A stretch of DNA of 64,000 nucleotides from Zoroaster sp. YZ-2022 (taxonomy: Eukaryota; Echinodermata; Asteroidea; Forcipulatida; Zoroasteridae): NCBI GenBank assembly GCA_029582265.1, contig CM055828.1, positions 30,686,459-30,750,458 on the forward strand. Reading direction: 5' to 3'. Below the pieces are notes generated by a model, which saw only the letters and a list, made by a program, of their open reading frames with translations, made no database searches and was not told the origin of the DNA. This document shows, piece by piece, positions 21,713-33,976 of the stretch. Made by a program: the position numbers and the translations under genes. The stretch's first letter is position 1; the number at the start of each line of letters is the position of its first letter.

Positions 21713-23700
21713 GCGTCAAAATGCTAAAGCCACCGACGGTTAAAAACGCATAATATTTACACCTTTAAAGGGGCAAAATCGTCACGATCTGAGCAAACTT
21801 TAACAGGGCATGGAATTGGTGTCCTAGTTTGTGATGAACACAGTGACTGAAAATTACTGGCTTAATATGACCTTTCATTATTTTCAGTCACTGAGTTTTT
21901 CTAAACCTACCACTCCGATTCCATGCCCTGTTGGTTGTGACGATATTGCCCCTCTAAAGAAAACATGAAAACTATTCATGAAACTTTGTATGGATGTTGA
22001 GTTTAAAAAGTTTATTTATCGGAAGACGGAGGTCAAAACAATTTTGATAGATAATCGCTTGGGAGTGCTTTACTATTTGTTGTAATTTACGGTCAAAAAC
22101 ATTATTTTTCCCATATTTTCATTTGTGTTCATACATTAGCCATCAAACTGGGCACATTATGGTGTCTTTTTGTAAAAAAATTAATAATGTGCCGTCACAT
22201 ATGACAATTAAGTGCGATCTCCACTAGAGGGCGATTATTATGATTATTATATTGTGAATTAAAAACGTGGTTTTGAAGATTTTCACTTTAATAATTTTAT
22301 TTTTTCAAAAGGCAGTAAAGTACAATTTATGGTATTTATTTATTCATATATTGGGCAATGAAAATGCTCATGGACTAAAATAAGAGAAACAAAATAAGGA
22401 AAATTACTATAAATTTTGATGAATCATTTTAACGTAACGGAGGCATCATAGGCTTCACTGAATGCATTGGAAGGGGCACATGACCACAATGTTGTTTAGA
22501 TCAGTGGAAGTTGACAACAATTCCCCCAAACAAGTATGTTACAGTAAGTAATCTAAAATCTGTGTTTTTCCAATGTATTTGCCACTAAAAACGACCTGTT
22601 CAAAAGTAACGATTGACATGGCACTGATTAACACCCCTACATCGATTATTTGGGTATGAAAGGGTCATGTAGAAAAGTTCTAACTCGTCAGCAAGTGGAT
22701 TCAGTGGATATAATTATTAGACCAACAAATTCATAGGAAGGCATTTTGTGTCCCTGTGCCATAACATAATTTCCATTTATATGATAAGTCACTGTTAAGA
22801 GGATGCCTAATGATTTCATTGCTACACATTTCAATTATTTAAAATACACACTGATGATTTATATTTGACTATTAAGAATTTGACTATTAACAATAAACAT
22901 GGCAAATTGGACTTGGACGCAGTTACAAGCGTGTATATTCATTTGGGCTAATTAAAAGCTAGGCGGCCATCCTCTGTTCATGTCACAAAGCTAAACGTGC
23001 TTAGCTATATGACACCTGTTCACATGTTTTTTAGCATTCAAAAACACTTATCATAGAAAAGCACAATCTAAACATGTTTTAGGCTAAACGTGTGAAAAAA
23101 GTGAGTAAAAGCTCAACTTTTGACGGGTCCATTAATGAGCGTAGTCTCCAGACAAGACACCATGTTCTTTCTATTAAAATCCGATTTGCCTTCGCTGAGA
23201 ACGAATTGGACGATCCCACTACCCAGTGGGTTCCTGTGTCAAAAACGTCCGTTAGGATTGTTCACTATAATTATATGTTTATATATCATACGGGAAGTGT
23301 GTATCCTCGTCTCCATCTTTAGAAATGCGCCCTGATTTTTGCCACACTGAACCCTCCCCTACATGGGGTTATTGCACAGCTAGTCAACAAGTTAGGGTAT
23401 CTTCCAGTTCAGTGACAAAACAGAACTACATTGTCGCCAGAGGAAGCTTAGGTGAATAAAATTGCCCGACCGGGCTGTGGTCGTACCATCGTAACACCAC
23501 GGCCGTCACAGCAAACGCCCACATCTATAACATAACCCTTGTGACGGAATGTGTACCAACATGTTCATAATTCTACCATGCAATAAAAAAAAAAGGAAAA
23601 TAAAATTATAAAAGGAAATAAAATGACAGCAAATTTGAGTGTAGAAGAGGAAAGGGACAAACTGGGATGGAGGGGTTGGGGTGCGGCGAGGACGGTGGCA
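21713..23700. other. Intergenic stretch downstream of LGR
   Basis: Contains MITE-A (21769-21954) only 56 bp after the LGR stop. The rest (21955-23700) shows no convincing gene, repeat array or RNA. Confidence 0.5.
21769..21954. mobile_element. Palindromic MITE, family A
   Basis: Preceded by TTAA (21765-21768). Ends 'aggggcaaaatcgtcacga' and inverse 'tgacgatattgcccctc', with 'acagggcatggaatt' and 'gattccatgccctgt' inside. It probably lies in the LGR 3' UTR. Confidence 0.8.
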
Positions 23701-23702
23701 AG

Positions 23703-24478
23703 CGGCGTAGCCAAGACTTTTCAGTGGGGGCACAGGGGTATTGCTTTTCAGTGGGGGAACAGGGGTATTGCTTTTCAGTGGGGAACAGGGGGCACAGGGG
23801 GTATTGCTTTTCAGTGGGGGCACAGGGGAGACAGGGGTATTGCTTTTCAATGAGGGCACAGGGGTATTGTTTTTCAGTGGGGGCACAGGGGGATAAGGGG
23901 TATTGCTTTTCAGTGGGGGAACAGGGGGACAGGGGTATTGCTTTTCAGTGAGGGAACAGGGGCACAGGGGTATTGCTTTTCAGTGGGGGCACAGGGGAGA
24001 CAGGGGTATTGCTTTTCAATGAGGGCACAGGGGGTATTGTTTTTCAGTGGGGGCACAGGGGGATAAGGGGTATTGCTTTTCAGTGGGGGAACAGGGGGAC
24101 AGGGGTATTGCTTTTCAGTGGGGGAACAGGGGCACAGGGGTATTGCTTTTCAGTGGGGGCACAGGGGAGACAGGGGTATTGCTTTTCAATGGGGGCACAG
24201 GAGGGCACAGGGGGTATTGTTTTTCAGTGGGGGCCAGGGGGATAAGGGGAATTGCTTTTCATTGGGGGAACATGGGGGGACAGGGGAATTGCTTTTCAGT
24301 GGGGGCCCAGGGGTATGGGTTTTTCCCTTTTCTTTTTCTTTTCTGTTTTTTGGGGCACTATGAGGATTTTTCGTGGGAGGCAACCTGGGGGCAACCTGGG
24401 GGGGCACTGGAAATTTGTGGGGGAACGTGACCCCCAGCCCCCCCCCCTCCCCCCGTCCCGTGGCTACGCCGCTGACGG
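23703..24478. mobile_element. TIR element swollen by an internal G-rich array
   Basis: Ends 'gcggcgtagccaagac' and 'gtggctacgccgctgac' are inverted. Between them lies the G-rich tandem array (23720-24330), followed by a body with 'cccttttctttttctttt' and 'cactatgaggatttttcgtg'. That body is shared with the compact copy at 54236-54437, which has only about two repeat units. Confidence 0.75.
23720..24330. repeat. G-rich tandem array, about 17 units
   Basis: Units of about 29-37 bp built on 'ggggtattgcttttcagtgg' plus a G-rich tail (gggcacagg, gggaacagg, gggataag). Five-unit blocks recur every 170 bp (for example 'ggggagacaggggtattgc' near 23824, 23994 and 24164), so there is a higher-order period. 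Many runs of 4-5 G could form G-quadruplexes. ORFs across it are by-products. Confidence 0.9.
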
Positions 24479-24860
24479 TGGCGGAACACGGGGAGGTGGA
24501 ATTAGTGTATCAGGGCCTTATATACCTTATATAGAGGATGGATGAGATGAGATGATATTTGAGTGATAATAAACCAAACTACAATGGACTACAGCGCTAT
24601 AGCCCTACCTGATTGTAGGAATGTTATCAGGTAAAGGTCTAGTCTTGGTGCAAAACGTTATTATGCGGATCCTAGTTACACGATTCCGTGTCAGTCGTAA
24701 ATCACGTATCTGGCGCTATACAATTTTGACGATCCAGAGCCGCTTGCGGCGCGGCCGTGGACAGCAGAGCCGTAAAACAGGCATGAATGGCGCCCGCAGC
24801 GGCGGTGGCCTCATTTGTCCTGGGGGGAAAAAATACGCGATCGGCGCGCGTACATAATAT
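24479..24860. other. CpG-richer stretch without recognised gene
   Basis: About 24690-24850 is much richer in CG dinucleotides than its surroundings ('cgcttgcggcgcggccgtgg'). No family was recognised in any frame. It could be a short CpG island or part of an older element. Confidence 0.35.
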
Positions 24861-25425
24861 TTTACTATACCTCATACATATTCATGATCGAGATCCGAAT
24901 TCTCACTGGTCCATTCACCGTCACGTGCCAGATGCTATTTTGGCTGTTTACCAAGCGCCCGCGAGTATTCACGCACAGGGTAAATACGCATGCGTAATAG
25001 CTTAACGCATATGCGTTAAACTACTACGCATGCGCTTTACGAAGCAATACCGGGGAACAGTCGCACGGGTGTAGTACGCGCGCGTACGCACGAACATCGC
25101 CCTCCCCTCCTAGCTAGCTGTATGCTGCATACACATGAAAAGATGGCGGTAAATGTCAATTCGCGTTTTCCTGAGCTCAATGTAATGACAATGATGCTCC
25201 TTATTATTGTAATACAACTGAATATGTATGAGGTATAGTAAAACAAATATAACATGGTTTATTTCGGGTGGACAGTCGATATTAGCTCCCCTCGGTATTG
25301 GAAGTTGACAAACTAGTTCCCTCGGCTTCACCTCGGGAAACTAGTTTGCCAACTTCCAAATCCAATACCTCGGGGAGCTAATATCGACTGTCCACCCTCA
25401 AACCATGTTATATTTGTATAATATA
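24861..25425. mobile_element. Composite element: 380-bp TIR unit plus 180-bp fold-back unit, copy 1
   Basis: Part 1 (24861-25243) has ends 'actatacctcatacatattc' and 'gaatatgtatgaggtatagt'. It contains GC-rich, CG-rich sequence with 'ggggaacagtcgcacgggtg'. Part 2 (25243-25425) is a near-perfect palindrome of 'aaatataacatggttt', 'gtggacagtcgatattagct' and 'ggtattggaagtt' with their inverses. The same pair is found inverted at 45741-46283. Confidence 0.8.
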
Positions 25426-26990
25426 AAATCACGAGTAGTAACGTCTTGCATGCACCACATGTACATGTGCAAAAGACTAGTAAATACTCCCGGACTTCAA
25501 AAGTTCAAGTTGAGGGCGTCGAAATTGGATCGAGGTATGCGATCCGTGCGCGAAGTTGCTCCCGTCGAGATGGTGAACTCCAGCGGCTCTTCTCTTGAAA
25601 TTCCTTGATCTCCAGGAGCAGTTCCTCGTGGGTTTTACTGTTGATGGTCGCAGAAAGCATGGAGAGAATGGGATTATTGGCCATATTTGCTGTCGCGTTG
25701 ATTTAAAAATGACCATCAACTAAAGAAACGTTACACACTAGTGGTTGTTGGTTTATCGATATGGTGTGTAATGCAACTTCCCCTTATCATTATCAAGGTC
25801 TGAGGGGCCACTGGTAGGGAGCGATCAACCAAGCAAAAGTCTGGGACGAGAAACGCTATTGAGATAGGGTACTTTAAGAACATTCACTGAGCTAAAAAAG
25901 GAGCTCCCTTTCATTTCACATACACATCGTATAGGCCATTTATATTGTACAATTACCACGATTGGAAGGGTCATAAAAATGTTAATTAAAGCTTTTCAAA
26001 GTTTCAATAGCCACAATCGGATTCCCCTCCGTTTCGAATGCACGCTCCCAAACGCTGTGGTCATCATCAACTAATTCCTGTAATTAGTTGATGGTCATTT
26101 ACTTAATTATCAGAGATATGGGGGAAACTTACAAATGTTACATAATATATATAACTGTATTATGCCAATTTAAGAAGAAATTTATTTTTACGATAAATGT
26201 ACTCAAATTATTTTTATTTTTCATCCAATGTTTCAAACTTAAAAAAAAAGGTATTTATTCGACAGGTGGAGGGGTTACGATGGGATTTAGGTTCAGGGGC
26301 GGTCATTGGAACTGTACATTTTGAATCCCTCCACCACCCGCCCCCACCAACCTTAACCTCAGTTTGACAACAAATTTACGTCACTGGTTTATAAAAACAG
26401 TACTCAATAATATTGTATTTTATTCAATTCTTTCCAATGTAACAAAACAATTCACAGTCCGTGAATTGAGATGTAAAACAGTGTAATTATGTACGCAAAC
26501 AGTGCAGTTCATTTACGAATTAATAGACGTTGCTCGATTATATTACTTCTTCCTTTCCAATCTACACATTTCTCTTACTATTAAGTATAATTATATTTAA
26601 ACAAAGAAATACAAACAATTTATTAAGAAATAGTGTCCAAAATTACTAAATAGTCTACGGAAGAACAAGTTTCACACTTTATTTTTCAGTAATAAATGTA
26701 TAAATCCCGTCTGACTGTCTGTCAAGGATAGTTGAGTCCAAGTAATTTAGGGGAGGGTTGGACAAGAATATAATTTAAATTGTTAAAACATATTCCGTGT
26801 TCAGGCATAATTCACTGAAAAACAAATCACTAATTCGCAAAAATGATTTGCATTTTTGAATAGTGTTACCAACTTTATACCGACATCAAACGAATAATTT
26901 TTTGTTTGTTTGTTATTTATTTATTATTTTTTGTTGTTGTTTTTAACCAAATGTTTTGGTTTTAACAGTGGATTTGTTAATATTATTATC
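25426..26990. other. Intergenic, nothing recognised
   Basis: No convincing gene. A short perfect palindrome 'catcaactaatt/aattagttgatg' with a 5-base loop lies at about 26066-26094. A CCACCC-rich patch is near 26325. Confidence 0.4.
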
Positions 26991-26999
26991 CCCATCAAT

Positions 27000-27240
27000 A
27001 GGCTACCAAATCATTCCTGTATCTTTCTCGTGGGAAGAACACGGCCCAGTAGACTGCTCGGCACTCATCAGCTAATCACAAGTCTCATTCTCCTGGGTGG
27101 GGAGAAGTTTAGAATCTTGCATAATAAGAACAAGTGCCGCAACCGGCGCCAGGATTCGAACCCACTTTCTGACAACTCGGCCACTGGAACTTGAGTCCAG
27201 TTCGCTCGACCGCTCGGCCATGATGACACTCTACGATATT
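27000..27240 (-). mobile_element. tRNA-derived SINE, minus strand
   Basis: Read on the minus strand it starts near 27236 with 'atggccgagcggtcgagcg' (A-box region of a Ser/Leu-type tRNA). It then has 'ggactcaagttccagtg' and the B-box 'gggttcgaatcctgg'. It is SINE-derived rather than a tRNA gene: the stem pairing is not conserved. Related SINEs are at 46885-47250 and 62222-62525. Confidence 0.7.
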
Positions 27241-27960
27241 GAATATGCCAAGATTTCAGGTTTATTGTTTATATTCTGGCATGAAGCTCAAACAACAACC
27301 TAAATGCGTATATTATTATTATAACAATGAATTGCAGAAAAGTAGGAAAAAGAAATTATAATATTTTATGTTAATTCAATAATCATAACAATTAAAATAG
27401 TTTATGTACATTTTAGTAGAACTCCTTGTACACATGCACAAACCTTGTAACTTCATCTCTGAAAATAACTTTGATCTACAAAATTGTTTACTAATACCTA
27501 TCGCAATAAAAATATAAAATTCAAGGAATACTCTATTTTAAAACTAAATGATAATTAAAGAATCATCCCCAAAACACCCGCTTGACATTCAAACTTGAAA
27601 TGCCCACGCACAACAAACTGTTGTTAAGTTAAATTATGTAAAAGATATGCTGTCCGTGTTTCTTCGTTATTTCACCGGTGAGTCCTTGAAATATTCTTTT
27701 AAATATTATATTTCCTGAAAGAAAGGTAAACAAATAGCTTTAAATTAACTATTTCACAAATAACTGTCGAAAGCATATAGGGGCTAAATGAATACCTAAC
27801 AGTGTGCCAGCCACATATTCACTTCAGAACTTTATTACCGTAAAAAGATTTAATTATTTTTTTGGGGAAATGTATCATTTGCAAGTATTTATTTTCCTTT
27901 CAACAAGGAAAATAATAATTTTCGAAAAGGAAAAAAAGAAAGAAAGAAAAAACATGATGA
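27241..27960. other. AT-rich intergenic, nothing recognised
   Basis: No gene, repeat array or RNA recognised. Confidence 0.4.
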
Positions 27961-27966
27961 TATATC

Positions 27967-28220
27967 TTAACCCTAACCACCCCAAATTCTGCAAGTGGCA
28001 CTTTTTTGGAAAAATTCAGCACTGTTGGAAACTAGTACTTCCACCTCTTCAAATGGAGCAAAATAAGAAATACAGCCCATAAGTGCTGAATATGAAAAAT
28101 CAACGAAAATGCATGGTGCATTTTGAAGATAAGCGCGCATGTTTCCAAAAGTGCACTGATGGATTTTGGAGGATTCAGGAAGGTTCCTAGTCAGAATACC
28201 TAGGGGGTTAGGGTTTTAAA
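27967..28220. mobile_element. MITE with AACCCTAACC ends, copy 1
   Basis: Ends 'ttaaccctaaccaccccaaa' and 'gggggttagggttttaa' are imperfect inverted repeats. Interior words 'aaaagtgcactgatggattt' and 'tcagcactgttggaaact' recur inverted at 60698-60968. A shorter relative is at 35213-35395. The end resembles telomere repeats only by chance. Confidence 0.65.
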
Positions 28221-28264
28221 TTACAGTACAAGGACTGGCAGGTTAAACCCATCACCCTGATTTT

Positions 28265-28510
28265 ATATATGTGATGTGATCTGGAAAAACCCTTCACATG
28301 GTGAAATGTTATTCAGAACTTAAAAGCTTGATTTCTCAAAACGAGGTCAGCTGGTTTTTCGAACTTCCTGAGAGCGTAAGTTATAGACAACCAAGAATCC
28401 TGAATAAAACAGTTTTGAAATAAGCACAGTGCCCTCATTAATTTGATGTATTAAAACACAAACATTACAAATTTCACCATGTGAAGGGTTTCCCAGATCA
28501 CATCACATAT
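28265..28510. mobile_element. TIR element ('tgtgatgtgatctgg' ends), copy 1
   Basis: Left 'tgtgatgtgatctggaaaaa' and 'cccttcacatggtgaaa'; right 'tttcaccatgtgaaggg' and 'cccagatcacatcaca'. Terminal inverted repeat about 40 bp. The second copy is 32349-32752. Confidence 0.8.
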
Positions 28511-29080
28511 TTATAAGTTGGTATATATTCAACTTGTTTTGTTCGATACAAAAGTCATTTGCGTCCACCATTTTATTCTTACATCGATTTACAAACTATT
28601 TGTACTGTAGAAATCTACAAAAACTGCATGTTTAATACATGCCTCAATGAAATGTGTCACTGCTTGTGTGCAGTATGCAAATAATTATGCAAATTACAGG
28701 CACTTAAGGCTCTCTAATTTACATGAATTCACACAGTCTCGACTGATTACATTACAATCTTAAATTCTAGATTCATGAAGAACAGCAGTACATGTACTTT
28801 AATGTTAAAACGCCTGTGCGAAGTGCTCATAAACCTGAATCATCTCAAGCATTGTTTAGTACAAAAATAACTCATTCTGATATACATGTATATTTGTTAA
28901 TATTCTAAACTTAGATTTCAAACTTTTTTTTAAATTGGGTATTTCTAAGAGGTGCAATGAAATAACAGATTTCTACAAATTCATCTTTCATCTTGTAATT
29001 CAAATTTTAATAAAATCTAGTTCCCAGACCCCTATCAAAATCACCACCACCAAACACTGTACTTTAAAAACACCAGTCTA
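28511..29080. other. AT-rich intergenic, nothing recognised
   Basis: No gene or repeat recognised. Confidence 0.4.
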
Positions 29081-29081
29081 T

Positions 29082-29190
29082 GGTGTTGTGTAATGCACGT
29101 AAAAAAGAATGCGCCTTGAGCACCACTTAGTTGGTGGATACGTGCGCTATATAAGTCCACATATTATTATTATTATTATTATTATTATAT
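29082..29190 (+). mobile_element. SINE 3' end with (ATT)n tail
   Basis: Has 'gcgccttgagcaccacttag', 'ttggtggatacgtgcgctat' and a tail of ATT repeats (about 29162-29188). The inverse of the same end is at 46880-46960. This copy is truncated at its 5' end. Confidence 0.7.
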
Positions 29191-29337
29191 CAGACACAAG
29201 CCCAGGTTTGATTTCTATACACTTATGTATACGACAATCAAATGACTGTTGGGTGATAACAACCCATCAGAATGGTAAGCTGTTGGAAATATAATACAAG
29301 GAAGTCTATAGTATTGGGTAACATTTGAATTATATCA

Positions 29338-31345
29338 CAGTATTGTCACAATCAACAGGGCATGGAATCAGAGTGCTTGTTTTAGATTAACTCAGTAGGC
29401 TAACTGAAAATAATACCTCACATTACAAGGTCATTATTACCTATGCTGCTGCATAATTGATCCAGTAAAGGGGCAGTATCATCACGATCAACAGGGCATG
29501 GAATCAGAGTGCTTGTTTTAGATTAACTCAGTAACTGAAAATAATACCTCACATTATAAGGTCATTATTACCTATGCTGCTGCATAATTGATCCAGCAAA
29601 GGGACAGAATCATCACGATCAACAGGGCATGGAATCAGAGTGCTTGTTTTAGATTAACTCAGTAACTGAAAATAATACCTCACATTACAAGGTCATTATT
29701 ACCGATGCTGCTGCATAATTGATCCAGCAAAGGGACAGAATCATCACGATCAACAGGGCATGGAATCAGAGTGCTTGTTTTAGATTAACTCAGTAACTGA
29801 AAATAATACCTCACATTATAAGGTCATTATTACCTATGCTGCTGCATAATTGATCCAGTAAAGGACAGTATCATCACGATCAACAGGGCATGGAATCAGA
29901 GTGCTTGTTTTAGATTAACTCAGTAACTGAAAATAATACCTCACATTACAAGGTCATTATTACCTATGCTGCTGCATAATTGATCCAGCAAAGGGACAGA
30001 ATCATCACGATCAACAGGGCATGGAATCAGAGTGCTTGTTTTAGATTAACTCAGTAACTGAAAATAATACCTCACATTATAAGGTCATAATTACCGATGC
30101 TGCATAATTGATCCAGTAAAGGGACAGAATCATCACGATCAACAGGGCATGGAATCAGAGTGCTTGTTTTAGATTAACTCAGTAACTGAAAATAATACCT
30201 CACATTACAAGGTCATTATTACCGATGCTGCTGCATAATTGATCCAGCAAAGGGACAGAATCATCACGATCAACAGGGCATGGAATCAGAGTGCTTGTTT
30301 TAGATTAACTCAGTAACTGAAAATAATACCTCACATTATAAGGTCATTATTACCTATGCTGCTGCATAATTGATCCAGTAAAGGGGCAGTATCATCACGA
30401 TCAACAGGGCATGGAATCAGAGTGCTTGTTTTAGATTAACTCAGTAACTGAAAATAATACCTCACATTATAAGGTCATTATTACCTATGCTGCTGCATAA
30501 TTGATCCAGTAAAGGGGCAGTATCATCACGATCAACAGGGCATGGAATCAGAGTGCTTGTTTTAGATTAACTCAGTAACTGAAAATAATACCTCACATTA
30601 TAAGGTCATTATTACCTATGCTGCTGCATAATTGATCCAGCAAAGGGACAGAATCATCACGATCAACAGGGCATGGAATCAGAGTGCTTGTTTTAGATTA
30701 ACTCAGTAACTGAAAATAATACCTCACATTACAAGGTCATTATTACCTATGCTGCTGCATAATTGATCCAGCAAAGGGACAGAATCATCACGATCAACAG
30801 GGCATGGAATCAGAGTGCTTGTTTTAGATTAACTCAGTAACTGAAAATAATACCTCACATTATAAGGTCATTATTACCTATGCTGCTGCATAATTGATCC
30901 AGTAAAGGGGCAGTATCATCACGATCAACAGGGCATGGAATCAGAGTGCTTGTTTTAGATTAACTCAGTAACTGAAAATAATACCTCACATTACAAGGTC
31001 ATTATTACCTATGCTGCTGCATAATTGATCCAGCAAAGGGACAGAATCATCACGATCAACAGGGCATGGAATCGGAGTGCTTGTTTTAGATTAACTCAAT
31101 GACTGAAAATAATACCTCACATTATAAGGTCATTATTACCGATGCTGCTGCATAATTGATCCAGTAAAGGGGCAGTATCATCACGATCAACAGGGCATGG
31201 AATCAGAGTGCTTGTTTTAGATTAACTCAGTAACTGAAAATAATACCTCACATTATAAGGTCATTATTACCTATGCTGCTGCATAATTGATCCAGCAAAG
31301 GGACAGAATCATCACGATCAACAGGGCATGGAATCGGAGTGCTTG
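29338..31345. repeat. 131-bp satellite derived from half of MITE-A, 16 copies
   Basis: Sixteen head-to-tail copies of a 131-bp unit beginning 'aaaggggcagtatcatcacg' and containing 'acagggcatggaatcagag', 'actgaaaataatacctcac' and 'ctgctgcataattgatccag'. The unit equals the left arm of MITE-A. Only the last copy continues into the other arm (to 31779). Copies alternate between paired variants (ggggcagta or gggacagaa; acattacaag or acattataag), suggesting dimer-sized duplications. Confidence 0.95.
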
Positions 31346-31779
31346 TTTTAGATTAACTCAATGACTGAAAATATACTACTCAAAACAATTTAGGGAACAC
31401 CGGAATAATCTCAGTTAAAGCAAGATCATTTATTTCAGATAAACACAATGTTTCACAGAATTGATGAGAAACAACTGCACAATGAAACAGATGATAAAGG
31501 ATGCATGTAGTGATTACACATTTCATGACATGACTACTGAAAGAGAGAGGGGGTTGCAAATGAAAATCCCGGTTCATGGAACATTTCAAACCTATTTGAT
31601 GTTAAAAATCCGGTGTTACCTAAATTGTTTTGAGTAGTATAATATCCATGGTCATATTACCGTTGCTGCTGCATAAATGAGCCAGTAATTTTCAGTCACT
31701 GTGTTTATCTTAAAATATGACACCGATTCTATGCCCTGTTGAAAGTCTGCTCTGATCGTGATGATAATGTCCCTTTAAC
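31345..31779. mobile_element. Terminal full-length MITE-A copy, split by a nested MITE
   Basis: The MITE-A left arm is interrupted after 'actgaaaata' by the element at 31374-31642. It resumes with 'tccatggtcatattaccgtt' and ends with 'tctatgccctgttg' and 'gatgataatgtccctttaa'. This copy anchors the satellite to the transposon family. Confidence 0.8.
31374..31642. mobile_element. Mariner-like MITE with TA target site
   Basis: Ends 'tactactcaaaacaatttag' and inverse 'ctaaattgttttgagtagta' with flanking TA. This terminal pattern is typical of Tc1/mariner-related MITEs. About 268 bp, no transposase. It inserted inside MITE-A and is therefore younger. Confidence 0.75.
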
Positions 31780-32345
31780 TTCTGAATTCCGTCTCTTTCA
31801 ATTCTCCAAGTTGAAATAAACATGAAGCAGGCCCTCTATTGTCAGGATCTGGCAAATGAATGACACATGAATGATACCAATGTGTACAATGAACCTTGTT
31901 TTTGATTTCATCAGTTTCAAAAACAACCTAGTAAACACCTTGTTCAAGATTGGTTTTGGCCCCCAATGTTTAAGAGTGGTTTTGGCCCCTAAACATAATT
32001 GGTTATTACCCAAAAGAAACTGGGATAATTATTATTTAAATCGGTTTATATACTTGCTTTTAAGTTCATAATAGTACATCCTGATAAGTTATTCCGTCTG
32101 ACATGTGATTTTCAAGAAAACATGAATAACAATCGATTTTCACATCAGAATGAATACAAGTAATCTGAATGCATTTTCGCTATTGTTCTCATTCACAAGA
32201 CAACAAAATGAGATGTAACACTTTCACAGGTTGGTTTCTGTTCATGTTTCTTGGTACTTACAAAGTACAGATATGTTTACAGACATTCTATCAAAACTTT
32301 TACATCCATTATTTTAGGTATGCGGACTCACAGGAGGTGTCAACA
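31780..32345. other. Intergenic, nothing recognised
   Basis: No gene, RNA or repeat recognised. Confidence 0.4.
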
Positions 32346-32348
32346 TAA

Positions 32349-32752
32349 TATGTGATGTGATCTGGGAAAACCCTTCACATGGTGAAATTTTTCATTTTTG
32401 TGTTATATACATCAAATTAACGAGGACACTGTGCTGTTTTCAAAACTGTTTTATTCATGATTCTATGTTGTCTATAACTTGAGTTATGCTCTCAGGAAGT
32501 TATAGCCATCGCTGTCCTTAAAAAACAATGGCGGAAACGAAAAACAAAGACGGCTTTTTAATTATCTATCATCATATGTTTTTACATCTAAAACGATGGA
32601 ATTTTTATTTAATATTTTCAATAATGATCATTTGGATATTAACAGTTAAAAAACTCAAATTGTCAACAACAAAAAATTGGGGGGACTATTTTGCCATTAT
32701 CTTCAAAACAAGTTTGCCGACATCCGACGGGTTTCCCCAGATCGCATCACAT
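32349..32752. mobile_element. TIR element ('tgtgatgtgatctgg' ends), copy 2
   Basis: Same ends as 28265-28510 ('tgtgatgtgatctgggaaaa' and 'ccccagatcgcatcaca') but a longer, partly different interior. The 124-codon ORF inside (32528-32902) runs out past the end of the element and looks random. Confidence 0.75.
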
Positions 32753-32859
32753 ATTACTATCATCTCACCTAGACATATGATACCATTCCTAAGACATGAC
32801 ATGACAGAGGGTACACACTGCAGCATGTATGAATGGGTAACATGGCAGTGGGTACACCA

Positions 32860-33052
32860 GTGTCCAATTTCATCGGGCTGCTTAGCAGAGAATTCTGCTT
32901 AACAAATATCTTTGCTTAGCAATATAAAACAGACTACCAGCCAAAATACACATATTCTGTATGAAAGTTTGGCTGGTAACCAAGAAAATCTGCTAAGCAA
33001 ATATTTCTGGTAAGCACTTTTTATCTGCTTGGAGCTATTTGAAATTGGGCCC
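32860..33052. mobile_element. MITE with 'ccaatttca...tgaaattgg' ends
   Basis: Left 'tgtccaatttcatcgggctg' and 'ctgcttagcagagaattctg'; right 'ctgctaagcaaatatttctg' and 'tatttgaaattgggccc'. The interior has 'accagccaaaatac' and 'tttggctggt' as an inner inverted pair. Complete small MITE. Confidence 0.7.
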
Positions 33053-33309
33053 AACGGGGTGGACCTTAACACCCGCCCTGCCCAACAACGACAGGTAAAT
33101 TTGTTGCCGGGCGGGTAAAACTACAAAATTACTGGCTCTGCTTGAGTACAGCACTGGCAAAGTGCTCAATACTTGAGACTTTTGACTCAACCAAATTGTA
33201 TACATGTAAGACTAAGATGTTGGACCGCTAAAACCTGTCAGATTGGTAATTTTTACTTAAGGTCCAGTGACAAGAAGGGTACCTGCTGGGCTTCACCGTG
33301 TGTCAATAA

Positions 33310-33600
33310 GTTAACCATGACAGGGGTATATGCTGTGTGTGAACGTGTTAAACATGACAGGGATATATACACTGTGTGTGAACATGTTAAACATGACAGG
33401 GATATATACTCCATGTGTGAACATGTTAAACATGACAGGGGTATATACACTGTGTGTGAACATAATTATTAATCATGACAGGGGTATATACACCAGGGGT
33501 ATATTGACAGGGGTATATACACCATGTGTATATACACCGTGTGTATATATACACCGTATGTATATATATACACTGTGTATAAACTGTGTTATAAACTGTA
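33310..33600. repeat. Minisatellite grading into TATA/GT-rich simple repeat
   Basis: About four copies of a 38-bp unit with 'gtgtgaacatgttaaacatg' and 'acaggggtatataca', followed by shorter 'gtatatacaccgtgtgtata' repeats. ORFs here are by-products. Confidence 0.85.
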
Positions 33601-33976
33601 TGAATGATTACTAAGGTTCCTTGCACAGGTGAACGCTCAAACTATTTCCGACACCTCCCCTATTTGCAACCAAATTAAACAATATATCAAAGACATACAC
33701 ACAAAAATTAAGATATGGTGGAATAAAAAATAAAACAGAATAATGCAGTAAAACATAATGCTGATTGTCACTGTCAGAACACTCAGTTGCTTATTCATTA
33801 GCGGTTGTTTCAGCCAAGTAATTTTTACAGCATTTGCAAAAATCATGACAGGTAGAGATAATTGGCGATGCCAAATATCTCTTAAAGTCACTACACACTC
33901 TTGGTAATTTCGCAAAACAATAACGACCGCAGTTTTACACAAATAATATACTTGGTGTAAAGATGATGATGGTATT

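Noticed and set aside
23623..24545. Overlapping ORFs with GYCFSVG-type repeats
   Set aside because: Several frames are open across the same G-rich tandem array inside a transposon-like element.
24690..25110. CpG island promoter
   Set aside because: Most of the CG-rich DNA belongs to the composite mobile element, repeated at 46.0-46.2 kb. No adjacent first exon was found.
27967..28220. Telomere-like TTAGGG/CCCTAA words
   Set aside because: They are single terminal motifs of a MITE that recurs at 35.2 and 60.7 kb. There is no tandem TTAGGG array.
32528..32902. 124-codon ORF as a small membrane protein gene
   Set aside because: It begins inside a TIR element, runs out across its end, and resembles no family I know; composition is that of random AT-rich sequence.
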